Assembly: GCA_023395515.1 (NCBI GenBank)
Contig: JAEWZB010000083.1
Location: 1 to 64,000, forward strand
Direction: 5' to 3'
Source: Bacillota bacterium
GTDB lineage: Bacteria > Bacillota > Syntrophomonadia > Syntrophomonadales > Syntrophomonadaceae
DNA length: 64,000 nucleotides
The translations under genes were made by a program, and so were the position numbers. Below are positions 53,399 to 62,651 of the stretch, in pieces. Numbering within the stretch: the stretch's first letter is position 1; every line of letters begins with the position of its first letter. Under the pieces are notes generated by a model. It was given only the letters and a program-made list of their open reading frames with translations, searched no databases and had not been told where the DNA came from.

Positions 53399-54295
53399 TC
53401 AGTTATTTCTCTGTAAAGTGAATAAAGCCAGATTTTTTAAGAAATCTGCTTCTGAGCCAAATTCTCTAAGATTTTCGAGGCAAGTTGTTACATTAACCTG
53501 AGCTAATTCCAATGATTTATCCAGACCAAACAGACGGGGATAAGTCGTTTTATTATTTTTTTCATCACTGCCTACCGGCTTGCCAATAACCTCAGCATCT
53601 CCCTTAACATCCAGAATATCATCAGTTATTTGAAAAGCTAACCCAAAATGGTAAGCATAACTATTTAATTTACTAATCGCGGCCTCACTCATACCACCCA
53701 AAATGGCTCCCGCCACTATTGAAGCCTGAAACAACTGGCCGGTCTTCAAGCTATGTAGAGTCTTTAAGGTTTCATAATCAATAGATTGGCCTTCGGATTG
53801 CAAGTCAATAACTTGGCCGCCTATCATCCCCTGACTTCCGGCGGCTTTGGCTATTACCTTAATAGCTTTAACTACATTCCGGTATTCTATACCGGGGATT
53901 TCGGCGTTACTAGCTATTAATTCAAAAGCTAAAGTAAGCAAGGCATCACCGGTTAAAATGGCTATGTCCTCGCCAAACTTAATATGACAAGTAGGCTTAC
54001 CTCTTCTGGTATCATCATCATCCATAGCCGGTAAATCATCATGGACCAGAGAGTAAGAATGAATCAATTCTATAGCACAAGCGGTAGGCATTACCGTTTC
54101 CGGCCGTGCTCCCGCTAAAACCGCTCCTTCTAAAACCATTATCGGTCTAATTCTTTTGCCGCCATTAAAAATAGCATAATGCATAGCTTCATGAATAATG
54201 GGAGGATATGCCTCTAAAATCACATATTTCTCCAGATTATCTTCCACCATCTTTTTTCTTACATTAAGTTCATGCCCAAAATTTTGTAAATTCAT
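53399..54295 (-). CDS. ispA: Farnesyl diphosphate synthase (geranyltranstransferase)
   Basis: IspA makes geranyl and farnesyl diphosphate. The 298-residue protein has GGKRIRPIMVLEGAVLAG, the first aspartate motif SLVHDDLPAMDDDDTRRGKP near residue 82 (with the two-residue insert typical of bacterial FPP synthases), and FQITDDILDVKGD near 226. ATG with GGAG 8 nt upstream. It is upstream of OLE RNA and dxs. Confidence 0.96.
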   Translation of the reverse strand: MNLQNFGHELNVRKKMVEDNLEKYVILEAYPPIIHEAMHYAIFNGGKRIRPIMVLEGAVLAGARPETVMPTACAIELIHSYSLVHDDLPAMDDDDTRRGKPTCHIKFGEDIAILTGDALLTLAFELIASNAEIPGIEYRNVVKAIKVIAKAAGSQGMIGGQVIDLQSEGQSIDYETLKTLHSLKTGQLFQASIVAGAILGGMSEAAISKLNSYAYHFGLAFQITDDILDVKGDAEVIGKPVGSDEKNNKTTYPRLFGLDKSLELAQVNVTTCLENLREFGSEADFLKNLALFTLQRNN

Positions 54296-54374
54296 TAATT
54301 ATTCTCCTTCATACATGGGGAAAGTGTTGCAAGTACCTATTAATTATGAACCAAAAGCTCTGCCTTCCTAGGGT

Positions 54375-54599
54375 CTATCCGTCAATATCAATTAAGTTGA
54401 ATTCTCCGCTAGTTTCATCAATCAGCAGATGTTTAATTTTAGCATCAGCTTTTTTTAGTTCTTTCTGACAGTATACTGATAACTTCATACCTTCCTCAAA
54501 TAATTTTAAGGAATCATCCAAGTCTAACTTACCTGATTCAATTAAGCCTACGATATCTTCCAGTCTTTTTAAGGCTGATTCAAATTTATAAGCTTCCAT
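54375..54599 (-). CDS. xseB: Exodeoxyribonuclease VII small subunit
   Basis: XseB pairs with XseA to degrade single-stranded DNA from either end. The 74-residue helical protein has FESALKRLEDIVGLIESGKL and LDDSLKLFEEGMKLSVYCQK, the XseB signature. Its start overlaps xseA by 14 nt. Confidence 0.95.
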   Translation of the reverse strand: MEAYKFESALKRLEDIVGLIESGKLDLDDSLKLFEEGMKLSVYCQKELKKADAKIKHLLIDETSGEFNLIDIDG

Positions 54600-55803
54600 T
54601 ATTTATCTTCTCCTTATCCGTGATAACTACCCTAAATTTTCCATCTTGTACCTGAACTAAGGCTTCACTTCCTATATCAGCATCATCAATAGAGCGTATT
54701 AATTTATCCTCACTGCGCAATAATGCATAACCTCTTTGCATTACTTTTAAGGGACTGAGCGCATCCAAGGTAGATAATAATACTGAAAACTGGCTGGCTT
54801 TTTTATCTATATTATTAATTATAGCCTTAGATAAATCATTTTTAATCTGGGCTAACTTTTCTTCCCGCTGTTCCACTAGTATAGCCGGATTTTGCCATAC
54901 CTTCCGCATCATTATACTATCCAGCTGTTCACCGCGGTAATTAATATATCTAGTCATAGAAGCTAATAGTCTTTCCCGGTAACTCATTATTTCTTTTTCT
55001 AATAAAGCTATTTCCGGTACAGCCAATTGACCTGCTTGAGTAGGGGTGGCGGCCCTTATATCGGCGGCCAAATCAGCCAGACTGAAATCTATTTCATGGC
55101 CTACTGCTGATATAATTGGAATATGAGATTCGTAAATGGCTTTCACAACTTCTTCACTGTTAAAAGCCATTAAATCTTCTAAAGAACCTCCCCCCCGGCC
55201 TACAATTATTACTTCTACTTGCCCGTAGCTATTCAGCAATCTTATCCCTTTAGCAATTTCACCCGGGGCCTCATCACCTTGCACAGTACTATGGGCTAAT
55301 ATTATTTCTACCCCGGCATGTCGGCCTTTTATTACCCTTACAATATCACGGAAAGCTGCACCATCTTGGGAGGTTACTACCCCTACCCGATTTACAATTT
55401 TAGGGAGGGCTTTTTTTCTATCTAAATCAAAATAACCGCTTTCCGTCAAACGGGCTTTTAATTGTTCTAAATATAAAAACAGCCCTCCTAAGCCGTAAGG
55501 CTGCATTTCTTCTACATAAACCTGATATTTCCCTTGCTGGGCAAATAAAGAAGCAGATCCCCGCACTAACACCTCTTGCCCATCTTCAGGCACAAAATCA
55601 AGCTGACGGTTGCGGCTTTTAAACATTACACAACTTACTTGGCCTTCCTCATCCTTTAAAGTAAAATACATATGCCCGGATTGGCGATATAGCTTAAAGC
55701 CGGATATTTCACCTTTCAGCCAAAAATTGTGTAAAAATATATCTTGCCTGAGCAGATTTTCAATATAATTATTTAGTTCACCAACTGTAATAAAATCATT
55801 CAT
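54586..55803 (-). CDS. xseA: Exodeoxyribonuclease VII large subunit
   Basis: XseA carries the active site of exonuclease VII. The 405-residue protein has an N-terminal OB fold (about 1-100, FWLKGEISGFKLYRQSGHMY), the catalytic domain (VGVVTSQDGAAFRDIVRVI, DVIIVGRGGGSLEDL-like sequence near 185, and ISAVGHEIDFSLADLAADIR near 225), and a coiled coil to the end. It begins the xse-isp-OLE-dxs operon. Confidence 0.96.
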   Translation of the reverse strand: MNDFITVGELNNYIENLLRQDIFLHNFWLKGEISGFKLYRQSGHMYFTLKDEEGQVSCVMFKSRNRQLDFVPEDGQEVLVRGSASLFAQQGKYQVYVEEMQPYGLGGLFLYLEQLKARLTESGYFDLDRKKALPKIVNRVGVVTSQDGAAFRDIVRVIKGRHAGVEIILAHSTVQGDEAPGEIAKGIRLLNSYGQVEVIIVGRGGGSLEDLMAFNSEEVVKAIYESHIPIISAVGHEIDFSLADLAADIRAATPTQAGQLAVPEIALLEKEIMSYRERLLASMTRYINYRGEQLDSIMMRKVWQNPAILVEQREEKLAQIKNDLSKAIINNIDKKASQFSVLLSTLDALSPLKVMQRGYALLRSEDKLIRSIDDADIGSEALVQVQDGKFRVVITDKEKINNGSL

Positions 55804-55827
55804 TTTAGTAATACCACTTTCCTAATT

Positions 55828-55908
55828 AGTAAGGGGTGAGGAGTAAGGAGTGAGGGGTTATTACTGACCACGCACCACGCCTCACCCCTAACCCCTTACG
55901 CCTTACGA
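55828..55908. repeat. R3 GTGAGG-type inverted repeat, copy b
   Basis: AGTAAGGGGTGAGG on the left faces CCTCACCCCTAACCCCTTAC on the right in the gap between ecfT and xseA. The same arms and the phrase ACCACGCCTCACCCCT recur in copy c. Confidence 0.7.
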
Positions 55909-55957
55909 ATTACATCTCACGTTTTTATAAATTCTAACCTAATAAGGGTATCTTAGG

Positions 55958-56776
55958 CTAGATAATTGTTAATAGTTTTAAGTAGTAACTGATGGGCATT
56001 ATTGCAAAAAGACCGGCCATAATTATCAGGGTTATTTGATCTTCCCGTTTAAATACCATCATATTTATCCGGCTATAATTAAAACTATCCCCGGTATAAC
56101 CCCGGCTTTCCATGGCTAAGGCCAGATCATTCGCCCTTTGCATGGAAGCGGCTAAAACCGGAATTAGTATAGCCAGACTGTTTTGCAAACGGGTAAATAA
56201 GGGGCCGGAATCAAAGCTGGCTCCCCTGGATTTTTGGGCCCGTCTTATAATATCAGCTTCTTCTAAAATAGTAGGGATGAAACGCAGGGAAATATTAATT
56301 ATCATGGCAAACTGGTGGACGGGAAAGCGCAACCGGGATAAAGGAGATAAAAGCCATTCCAGTCCGGCTGCTAACATTAAAGTTGACGTAGTCATAGTAA
56401 GCAGACTGCCCGTTAAAAAAATCACGGCTAAGCGCAAAAAGGTAGATATAGCCAGGTTTACCCCTTCTATAGTTATAGTAATTCCTGCTGCGCTTAGGAT
56501 GGGGTGGCCACCAGTAAAGAAAATTTGGCATATAAAGATGATCAGGAATAAAATCCTCAAGGTCTTTAGCCCGAATAAAACTCTGGCTATCCCCATTTGG
56601 GAAAGATGGATAACCCATAATATAAAAGCCAGATGAAAAAGCAAAATAGGTATAGGCTGACTGGGCATCGCCGTAGCCATAACTAAAATAAAGCAGCTCA
56701 AAAGCTTAGTCCGTGGATCTAAACGGTGGATTATTGAATCTCCGGTTATGTATTGCCCTATTATCATTCCTGGCAT
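55958..56776 (-). CDS. ecfT: ECF transporter transmembrane protein EcfT
   Basis: EcfT couples the two ATPases to exchangeable vitamin-binding S components. The 272-residue protein has about five or six membrane helices. The two coupling motifs are RRAQKSRGASFDSG near residue 178 and ALAMESRGYTGDSF near 220. Its start lies inside ecfA2 (13-nt overlap). No S component is encoded nearby, so the module is likely shared among several vitamins. Confidence 0.94.
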   Translation of the reverse strand: MPGMIIGQYITGDSIIHRLDPRTKLLSCFILVMATAMPSQPIPILLFHLAFILWVIHLSQMGIARVLFGLKTLRILFLIIFICQIFFTGGHPILSAAGITITIEGVNLAISTFLRLAVIFLTGSLLTMTTSTLMLAAGLEWLLSPLSRLRFPVHQFAMIINISLRFIPTILEEADIIRRAQKSRGASFDSGPLFTRLQNSLAILIPVLAASMQRANDLALAMESRGYTGDSFNYSRINMMVFKREDQITLIIMAGLFAIMPISYYLKLLTII

Positions 56777-57627
56777 GGGTTGGACTCCTTTAAAAGCCTG
56801 GCTATTTCTTCAGTAACTTGCTCGAAGGTAAGTGTTTCAGGCTTAATTTTATATCCTTTACTTCTTAAACGGGCCATCAATTGCAAATGTTCGGGTAAAA
56901 TTAAATCATTTAAATTAGAAGTATCCTGAAATAATTCATAAGCCGGCCCATAAGCAATTAGCCTGCCCCTATCCAGAACGGCTATCTTATCTCCCGCTAA
57001 AATAAAATCATTAATGTGGTGTGATACCATAACTACCGTGGTATTATACTCTTTTTGCATTTCCTTAATAGCATTAATGATATAATCGCAGCTTTGGGGG
57101 TCCAGACCGGCCGTCGGTTCATCTAATACTAAAATAGCCGGCTGCATGGATACAATAGAGGCTAAAGCCACTTGGCGGCGGTTGCCTCCACTTAAGGATA
57201 AGGGGGATAGGTGCGCTATTTCATCAGGATTTAAGCCGACTAGCTTAAGGGATTTATACACCCGCGCTTCTATTTCATCATTATCTAAGCCTAAATTTTT
57301 AAGTCCAAAGGCTATCTCTTTGAACACAGTTACTTCAAAAAGCTGGTGTTCGGAGAACTGAAATAATAATCCGACTTCCTTCCATAAATCATTACGGTAA
57401 TTTTTATGGGCCGTGTCTTGGCCACAGATTATTGCCTGGCCGGAAGTAGGTAATAATAAGCCATTTAAATGCTGCATAAGGGTAGATTTACCCGAACCAT
57501 TAAGACCTACAATTCCTACCAAATCACCTTTTTCTATAGATAAAGTCACATTATCTAAGGCTATTTTTTCATAGGGAGTACCAGGTAAATATATATGAGT
57601 TAAGTTTTTTAATTCTATTATCGGCAT
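56764..57627 (-). CDS. ecfA2: ECF transporter ATPase EcfA2
   Basis: The 287-residue ATPase has Walker A GIVGLNGSGKSTLMQHLNG near residue 38, the Q-loop GLLFQFSEHQLFEVTV, the signature LSLSGGNRRQVALASI near 140 (NRRQ instead of the usual QKQR/QRQR), and Walker B ILVLDEPTAGLDPQS near 162. The C-terminal helical extension is typical of EcfA proteins. It works as a pair with the next gene upstream. Confidence 0.93.
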   Translation of the reverse strand: MPIIELKNLTHIYLPGTPYEKIALDNVTLSIEKGDLVGIVGLNGSGKSTLMQHLNGLLLPTSGQAIICGQDTAHKNYRNDLWKEVGLLFQFSEHQLFEVTVFKEIAFGLKNLGLDNDEIEARVYKSLKLVGLNPDEIAHLSPLSLSGGNRRQVALASIVSMQPAILVLDEPTAGLDPQSCDYIINAIKEMQKEYNTTVVMVSHHINDFILAGDKIAVLDRGRLIAYGPAYELFQDTSNLNDLILPEHLQLMARLRSKGYKIKPETLTFEQVTEEIARLLKESNPCQE

Positions 57628-58448
57628 AAAAAATTCACCATTTGCTCTAACGTAATAATAGTTTTATCTATTTTAAAATCCCTTTCCCTTAGACTTTGCG
57701 TCAATTTAGCCATAGGGGGAGGACTTAATCCTATAAGTTCAAATTCTTGAGCGGTAAAAACTTCCCAGGGTAAACTATCCAGATGTACCCGGCCTTGATG
57801 CAGTACCAGAAGGCGTTTGGCTACCGCTAATTCTTCCATAGCATGGGATATTATAATTATAGTAATTTGGTGTTTTAAGTTTAGCTCCTGCAAGCTTTTA
57901 ATTAATTCATTGCGGCCTTGGGGATCGAGCATAGATGTGGGTTCATCTAATACTAAATAAGAAGGATGCATGGCTAAAGCAGCCGCTATGGCTAACCTTT
58001 GTTTTTGCCCCCCGGATAGCAGATGAGGAGCATGATAACGCAATTCAGTTAAGCCTACTACTTGTAAAGCCCAGGTGATTCGGGGTTCTACTTCTGATGG
58101 GGGCAGCCCGATATTTCCCAGTCCAAAAGCTATTTCTTCTTCGACAATAGGGTTTATTATCTGGTTGTCGGGATTTTGGAAAACCATTCCCACCAATCGT
58201 CTAATATCTTTTTTATGCTTATATTCTTTAGTATCCATGCCATTAACTAAAACCTGACCTTCACTAGGCAATATCAATCCATTTAAGAGGCGAGCCAAGG
58301 TAGTTTTACCCGACCCATTTCTACCGGCAATACCTATAAATTCCCCGGGCTGTATGGTAAGATTAATTTCTTTTAGAGCATATTTTTCATTACCTAAAAC
58401 GTCTTGATATTTTTTAGTTACATTGCATAGTTCTATCATTACATTCAT
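57618..58448 (-). CDS. ecfA1: ECF transporter ATPase EcfA1
   Basis: The 276-residue ATPase has Walker A GIAGRNGSGKTTLARLLNG near residue 39, MVFQNPDNQIINPIVEEEIA, the signature LLSGGQKQRLAIAAAL near 140 and Walker B YLVLDEPTSMLDPQG near 162. It overlaps ecfA2 by 10 nt. The three genes make the energising module; the usual ribosomal-protein neighbours of Firmicute ecf operons are absent. Confidence 0.93.
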   Translation of the reverse strand: MNVMIELCNVTKKYQDVLGNEKYALKEINLTIQPGEFIGIAGRNGSGKTTLARLLNGLILPSEGQVLVNGMDTKEYKHKKDIRRLVGMVFQNPDNQIINPIVEEEIAFGLGNIGLPPSEVEPRITWALQVVGLTELRYHAPHLLSGGQKQRLAIAAALAMHPSYLVLDEPTSMLDPQGRNELIKSLQELNLKHQITIIIISHAMEELAVAKRLLVLHQGRVHLDSLPWEVFTAQEFELIGLSPPPMAKLTQSLRERDFKIDKTIITLEQMVNFLCR

Positions 58449-58517
58449 TTACCCCTTGTTAATCTCATCTCTTACGTTATACGCTTTGCAGTGGAGGAAG
58501 CTAACCATACTCTTTGT

Positions 58518-58600
58518 TAGTAAGGGGTGAGGGGTAAGAAGTTAGAAGTAGTGGATTATGCTTGTACCACGCCTCACCCCTTACTCCTCACACCTAACGG
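58518..58600. repeat. R3 GTGAGG-type inverted repeat, copy c
   Basis: AGTAAGGGGTGAGGGGTAAG on the left faces CCTCACCCCTTACTCCTCAC on the right. The right part enters the coding region of the TsaD-like gene and supplies its last five codons and stop. Confidence 0.7.
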
Positions 58601-59534
58601 CCAGAAGAGCTACCCCTACCGCATTATCCGTACTTAAGCCAGGCTGGGCAAAAAAGAGCTTTAACCCTACGGCGGGATGTTCTAATCTTTCCTTTAGCCT
58701 TGCTCTTATAATAGAGTTGGCCATTACTCCGCCGACTAGCAAAACTTTATCAGTTTGAATACTTTCGCATTCTTTTACCATACATTTTTCAATAGTATTA
58801 GCTATATTCCTTAATACTGCAAAAGCTATTTCGGCCGGAGCAACACCTTTATTAATCAAGTTAACCGCCATAGTTTCTGCACCGGAAAAGGAAAATCCTT
58901 CCGGTTTAACGGCTGAGGGTATAGTTACCTCATGATTACAAGCCTTTAAAGCTAATGCTTCCATTTCCTGGCCGGCCGGAAAAGCTAAGCCCATGGCTAC
59001 TCCTACCCTATCTACTAATTGGCCGGCATGAAGGTCTAAACCCTGCATTCCCACATTTATATCAAAAAAATAATTTGTACCTCTTTTTACCTGCAAAAAT
59101 TCTGAGGTTCCCCCGGAAAAATGCAGGGCTAAAAATTTTTCTTCCTTTAGCAACTCCTGGTTATCAACTAGTCCGGCCATTATATGCCCTTCCTGATGGC
59201 TAACCAGATACAGAGGAATCTTCAATATACTGCTAATAGCTTTCCCTATAGATTCTCCCGCTTTAAATACCGGCATATAACTATTAGGCAGGGGGCGCGG
59301 AGCCGAGCTTACGGCTACAGCTTTATAACTAAAATCGCTAGTTTGCGCCAGCTCCTCTAATAAAACTGGCAGGTTTTTAATATGCAAAAAAAGGGCTTCA
59401 GATTGTCTTAAGCCCCGGTTCCCTTTTTTAACTGGCAAAGGGATTCTTTTATCTTCAATTATATTAAAATTACTGTCAGCTACGGCAATAGAGGAAGTAT
59501 AGGCACTGGTATCAATCCCTAGATAATAATTCAA
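58581..59534 (-). CDS. TsaD/Kae1-like protein, second paralogue type
   Basis: The 317-residue ASKHA-fold protein resembles TsaD, the tRNA t6A enzyme, but is shorter and diverged. GIDTSAYTSSIAV begins the nucleotide domain, SHQEGHIMAGL near residue 112 keeps the HxxxH metal pair, and LALHFSGGTSEFL follows. VLLVGGVMANSIIRARL near 268 is the second ATP motif. Many Clostridia carry such a gene next to nusB besides a true tsaD. The final residues (VRCEE) come from R3 copy c. Whether it still makes t6A is unknown. Confidence 0.72.
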   Translation of the reverse strand: MNYYLGIDTSAYTSSIAVADSNFNIIEDKRIPLPVKKGNRGLRQSEALFLHIKNLPVLLEELAQTSDFSYKAVAVSSAPRPLPNSYMPVFKAGESIGKAISSILKIPLYLVSHQEGHIMAGLVDNQELLKEEKFLALHFSGGTSEFLQVKRGTNYFFDINVGMQGLDLHAGQLVDRVGVAMGLAFPAGQEMEALALKACNHEVTIPSAVKPEGFSFSGAETMAVNLINKGVAPAEIAFAVLRNIANTIEKCMVKECESIQTDKVLLVGGVMANSIIRARLKERLEHPAVGLKLFFAQPGLSTDNAVGVALLAVRCEE

Positions 59535-59932
59535 GTTCTTTCCCCTTTTATTTTATCTAAAATAGCATTGACAAAGCTGGCAGAATTATCCTCACTATAT
59601 TTTTTAGCTAATTCAATAGCCTCATCAATAGGGATAACCGGCAAAGAGTGCTCCATAAATAATATTTCATAAGCCCCGATGCGCATTATATTCCGGTCTA
59701 CTGATGACATACGGTTTAAATCCCAAGCCGTTGAGTAATAGGCAATCTTGGCATCTATACTAGGCAAATTATCTAAAGAGCCCTCAATCAATTGCCAGGC
59801 AAAAGCCCTATCTTTATCTTGCAATCCATCTTCATCAATCATAAACTTAAAGGCTTTTTTAGGTTCAGCTTGTACCTGATCAACCTGATATATTACTTTA
59901 AAGGCTACTTCTCTAGCTTTTCTCCTGCTCAA
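59531..59932 (-). CDS. nusB: Transcription antitermination protein NusB
   Basis: NusB binds boxA RNA with S10 and prevents early termination of rRNA transcripts. The 133-residue helical protein has REVAFKVIYQVDQVQ at the start, and SSVDRNIMRIGAYEILFM with PIDEAIELAKKYSEDNSASF and VNAILDKI at the end, all typical. It overlaps the TsaD-like gene by 4 nt. Confidence 0.96.
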   Translation of the reverse strand: MSRRKAREVAFKVIYQVDQVQAEPKKAFKFMIDEDGLQDKDRAFAWQLIEGSLDNLPSIDAKIAYYSTAWDLNRMSSVDRNIMRIGAYEILFMEHSLPVIPIDEAIELAKKYSEDNSASFVNAILDKIKGERT

Positions 59933-59948
59933 ATTAATCTTCCTTCCA

Positions 59949-60173
59949 CTATAGCTCCTTATCCTTGAAGAATTGTTTTAGCCATTTATCAAAATTATAG
60001 TTTTCATCTAATTTCTTACCTATAAAGTACCCTAACCCTATACAAATAATTATAAATATAGAACGCCAAAAGCCAAAATTTACAAACAAGATACTTAGGG
60101 CTAGTCCGGCTAATATGCCTATAGTTTTACCTCGGTGTTCAGTTATGAGTGAAAGCAGAAACTTTTCTAACAT
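59949..60173 (-). CDS. DUF2273 small membrane protein
   Basis: The 74-residue protein has two membrane helices (about 17-35 and 38-52) and a charged end. It belongs to the DUF2273 family found beside Asp23 and AmaP. The start is the ATG at 60173, 8 nt from GGGAGGG; the longer frame has no ribosome site. A structural role in the alkaline-shock cluster is likely but unproven. Confidence 0.82.
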   Translation of the reverse strand: MLEKFLLSLITEHRGKTIGILAGLALSILFVNFGFWRSIFIIICIGLGYFIGKKLDENYNFDKWLKQFFKDKEL

Positions 60174-60186
60174 GATGGACCCTCCC

Positions 60187-60735
60187 TTATATAGTAGCAG
60201 GTGGGTTACTGCCCCCAAAATCGTCTACTAGAATCTTAACTTCTGCCACCGGAAGTCCCCCGAATTCTTCCAGATACTGTTTAACTATATCTTGAATGTT
60301 TTTAGTAGTTTCAGGAATGCTTAATTCCGGACTAATCATAATATGTAAATTTACTATTACCCCTTCTGCACTATTATTAACCGAAGATTTGACCTCTTTT
60401 ACTCCTTCAACCTTTTTAATAGCTTTCATTATAATTACTTTTATAGCCGGCACCGTAATAGATACTTGTCCTACCAAAGTGTTTTGAATGTTAATAGAAC
60501 TTGGTTTAGCTTGTACTTTAAGTGAAGAAAATAATGATAATACTGCCACTACTAAAAGAGCAATAGCAGCTACACCTAAGATTATACGGTTTCCCGGAGT
60601 TGATAAGGCTAAGGTAATATAATTCAGGGGTTCAGGTCTGCCTATAGCAGCAACAATAGTAATTCCCGATAAAGCTAATAATAAAATGCTATATAAAAAA
60701 ACTACTAGTCTCCACATACTGGCCACATTTTCCAC
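60187..60735 (-). CDS. amaP: Alkaline shock response membrane anchor AmaP
   Basis: AmaP anchors Asp23 to the membrane in Staphylococcus. The 182-residue protein has two N-terminal helices (about 8-30 and 48-70) and a C-terminal Asp23-like domain with VSITVPAIKVIIMKAIKKVE and GVIVNLHIMISPELSIPET. GTG at 60735 and GTG at 60726 are both possible starts; the second has better spacing from AGAGG. Confidence 0.88.
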   Translation of the reverse strand: MENVASMWRLVVFLYSILLLALSGITIVAAIGRPEPLNYITLALSTPGNRIILGVAAIALLVVAVLSLFSSLKVQAKPSSINIQNTLVGQVSITVPAIKVIIMKAIKKVEGVKEVKSSVNNSAEGVIVNLHIMISPELSIPETTKNIQDIVKQYLEEFGGLPVAEVKILVDDFGGSNPPATI

Positions 60736-60758
60736 CTCTTTCAGGAAATAATACAGAT

Positions 60759-60782
60759 AACCCCCTGTATGATCAGGGGGTT
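60759..60782 (-). other. Hairpin between asp23 and amaP
   Basis: AACCCCCTG/CAGGGGGTT with a 6-nt loop. There is no T-run on the minus strand, so it may reduce rather than stop expression of amaP and the genes after it relative to asp23. Confidence 0.55.
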
Positions 60783-60807
60783 AATTTAACTATTATCAGA
60801 TAACATC

Positions 60808-61206
60808 CTAGAACTCAGTCTCGTTAAGGACCTCAACTTCAGTGCCGGTCTTGCGCATAGAAACTGCCGCAATATGAACATTAACTGCTGCAACATTTAA
60901 TCCGGTCATAGTTTCCACTGCTACTTTAACTTCTTTTTGTACATTAGCTGCTACTTCTGGAATAGCATAACCGAATTCTACTACTATAAATATATCAATT
61001 TTAGTTTCGTCACCTATTACTTCTACCCGGATACCTTTACCAAAGTTTTTTCTGCCTAACTTTTCTACTAAGTCAGTACCCCAGCCGCCACTCATGGCTG
61101 CTACACCTTCAACTTCGGCTGCAGCTAAGCCGGCCACAGTCGCCACAACTTCATCTGCAATTCTTATTGCACCATATTCGTTATTAATTTCAGGTTTTTG
61201 TTCCAT
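60808..61206 (-). CDS. asp23: Asp23/Gls24 family envelope stress protein
   Basis: The 132-residue protein has the Asp23 signature: IRIADEVVATVAGLAAAEVE near residue 14, and IDIFIVVEFGYAIPEVAANV near 72. Such proteins gather under the membrane through AmaP and respond to envelope or alkaline stress. It precedes amaP and DUF2273, giving a complete three-part set. Confidence 0.93.
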   Translation of the reverse strand: MEQKPEINNEYGAIRIADEVVATVAGLAAAEVEGVAAMSGGWGTDLVEKLGRKNFGKGIRVEVIGDETKIDIFIVVEFGYAIPEVAANVQKEVKVAVETMTGLNVAAVNVHIAAVSMRKTGTEVEVLNETEF

Positions 61207-61294
61207 AAAAGTCCACCTCCATTAATTATTATACATGGTATTGTAACATAGCCATGCCTTTACTTTCAAATATATCCAACAATAATGGAAAAAA

Positions 61295-62638
61295 TTACTC
61301 CTGCATCCGGCGTTGAATAAAATTAGTATAAACTTCTCCCCGTTTATAAAAGGCATTATCTAACACCTTCAGATGAAAAGGTATGGTCGTCTTAATATTT
61401 TCAATAGTAAATTCACCAAGAGCTCTTTTCATACGGCTAATCGCTTCATCTCTATTATTTCCCCATACTATAAGTTTAGCTACCATGGAATCATAGTAAG
61501 GGGTAATAGTATAGTCTTGATATACCACCGAATCTACTCTAACCCCGGGCCCGCCCGGTATTATATAACGGCCTACTTTTCCGGGGGAGGGACAAAAATC
61601 ATTATTCGGATCTTCCGCATTAATCCGGCACTCAATGGCCCACCCATTAATAGTAATATCTTCCTGTTTAAGGGTAAGCGGCTCTCCCGCCGCAATTTTA
61701 ATCTGTTCCTTTACTATATCAATACCGGTAACCATTTCGGTGACCGGATGTTCCACCTGTACTCTGGTATTCATTTCAATAAAATAATAATTCTTATGCT
61801 TATCTACTAAAAATTCTATAGTACCGGCACTTACATAATTAGCGGCCCGGGCTGCGTTAACTGCTACTTCACCCATTTGCTGTCTAAGTCCTTCATCTAA
61901 TAAAGTGGAAGGAGCCTCTTCTAATAATTTTTGATTACGCCGTTGTATAGAGCAATCTCTTTCTCCTAGGTGAATAATATTCCCATGTTCATCACCTAGT
62001 ATTTGTATTTCAATATGACGCGGTTCTTCTACATACTTTTCAATATAGATTTCATCATTGCCGAATGCAGAACCGGCTTCCATTTTGGCCATATCCAGGG
62101 CTTCTTTCAGGCCAGCTTCATTATGAGCCAGTCTCATACCCTTGCCTCCGCCACCAGCTGCCGCCTTTATCATTACCGGATAGCCTATTTCTTTAGCAAT
62201 ATTTACAGCATCTTTATAACTGCCTACGGCCCCTTCGCTACCTGGCACTAAAGGCACACCTGCTTTTTTCACTGTTTCCCGGGCTTTGACCTTATCTCCC
62301 ATCATTTCTATTACTTCGGGTTTAGGTCCGATAAATTTTATCCTATTAGCAGCACAAAGAGCTGCAAAAGCCGCATTCTCTGCTAAAAAACCATAACCGG
62401 GATGTATGGCTTCAGCTCCGGTAGTTTGCGCAGCCGCAATTATATTAGAGATATTAAGATAACTTTGGTTTGCTGGTGCAGCACCTATACATATGGCTTC
62501 ATCGGCGGCCTTAACATGTAAGCTTTCTTTATCTGCTGTAGAGTAAACTGCCACCGTATTAATTCCTAATTCCTTACATGCTCTTATGATGCGCAGGGCT
62601 ATTTCGCCACGGTTAGCTATCAGAATTTTGGAAAACAA
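61295..62638 (-). CDS. accC: Biotin carboxylase (acetyl-CoA carboxylase subunit AccC)
   Basis: AccC carboxylates the biotin on its carrier protein with ATP and bicarbonate. TTG at 62638, 6 nt from GAGGAG, gives 447 residues beginning [20 protein letters not shown]. Motifs: [17 protein letters not shown], the glycine-rich ATP loop [15 protein letters not shown] near 160, the [18 protein letters not shown] segment and [20 protein letters not shown] near 287. It follows the biotin carrier closely. Confidence 0.95.
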   Translation of the reverse strand: MFSKILIANRGEIALRIIRACKELGINTVAVYSTADKESLHVKAADEAICIGAAPANQSYLNISNIIAAAQTTGAEAIHPGYGFLAENAAFAALCAANRIKFIGPKPEVIEMMGDKVKARETVKKAGVPLVPGSEGAVGSYKDAVNIAKEIGYPVMIKAAAGGGGKGMRLAHNEAGLKEALDMAKMEAGSAFGNDEIYIEKYVEEPRHIEIQILGDEHGNIIHLGERDCSIQRRNQKLLEEAPSTLLDEGLRQQMGEVAVNAARAANYVSAGTIEFLVDKHKNYYFIEMNTRVQVEHPVTEMVTGIDIVKEQIKIAAGEPLTLKQEDITINGWAIECRINAEDPNNDFCPSPGKVGRYIIPGGPGVRVDSVVYQDYTITPYYDSMVAKLIVWGNNRDEAISRMKRALGEFTIENIKTTIPFHLKVLDNAFYKRGEVYTNFIQRRMQE

Positions 62639-62651
62639 TATATCCACTCCT

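Noticed and set aside
61373..61810. Plus-strand frame of 145 codons inside accC
   Set aside because: It is the reverse shadow of a highly conserved enzyme and has no ribosome site.
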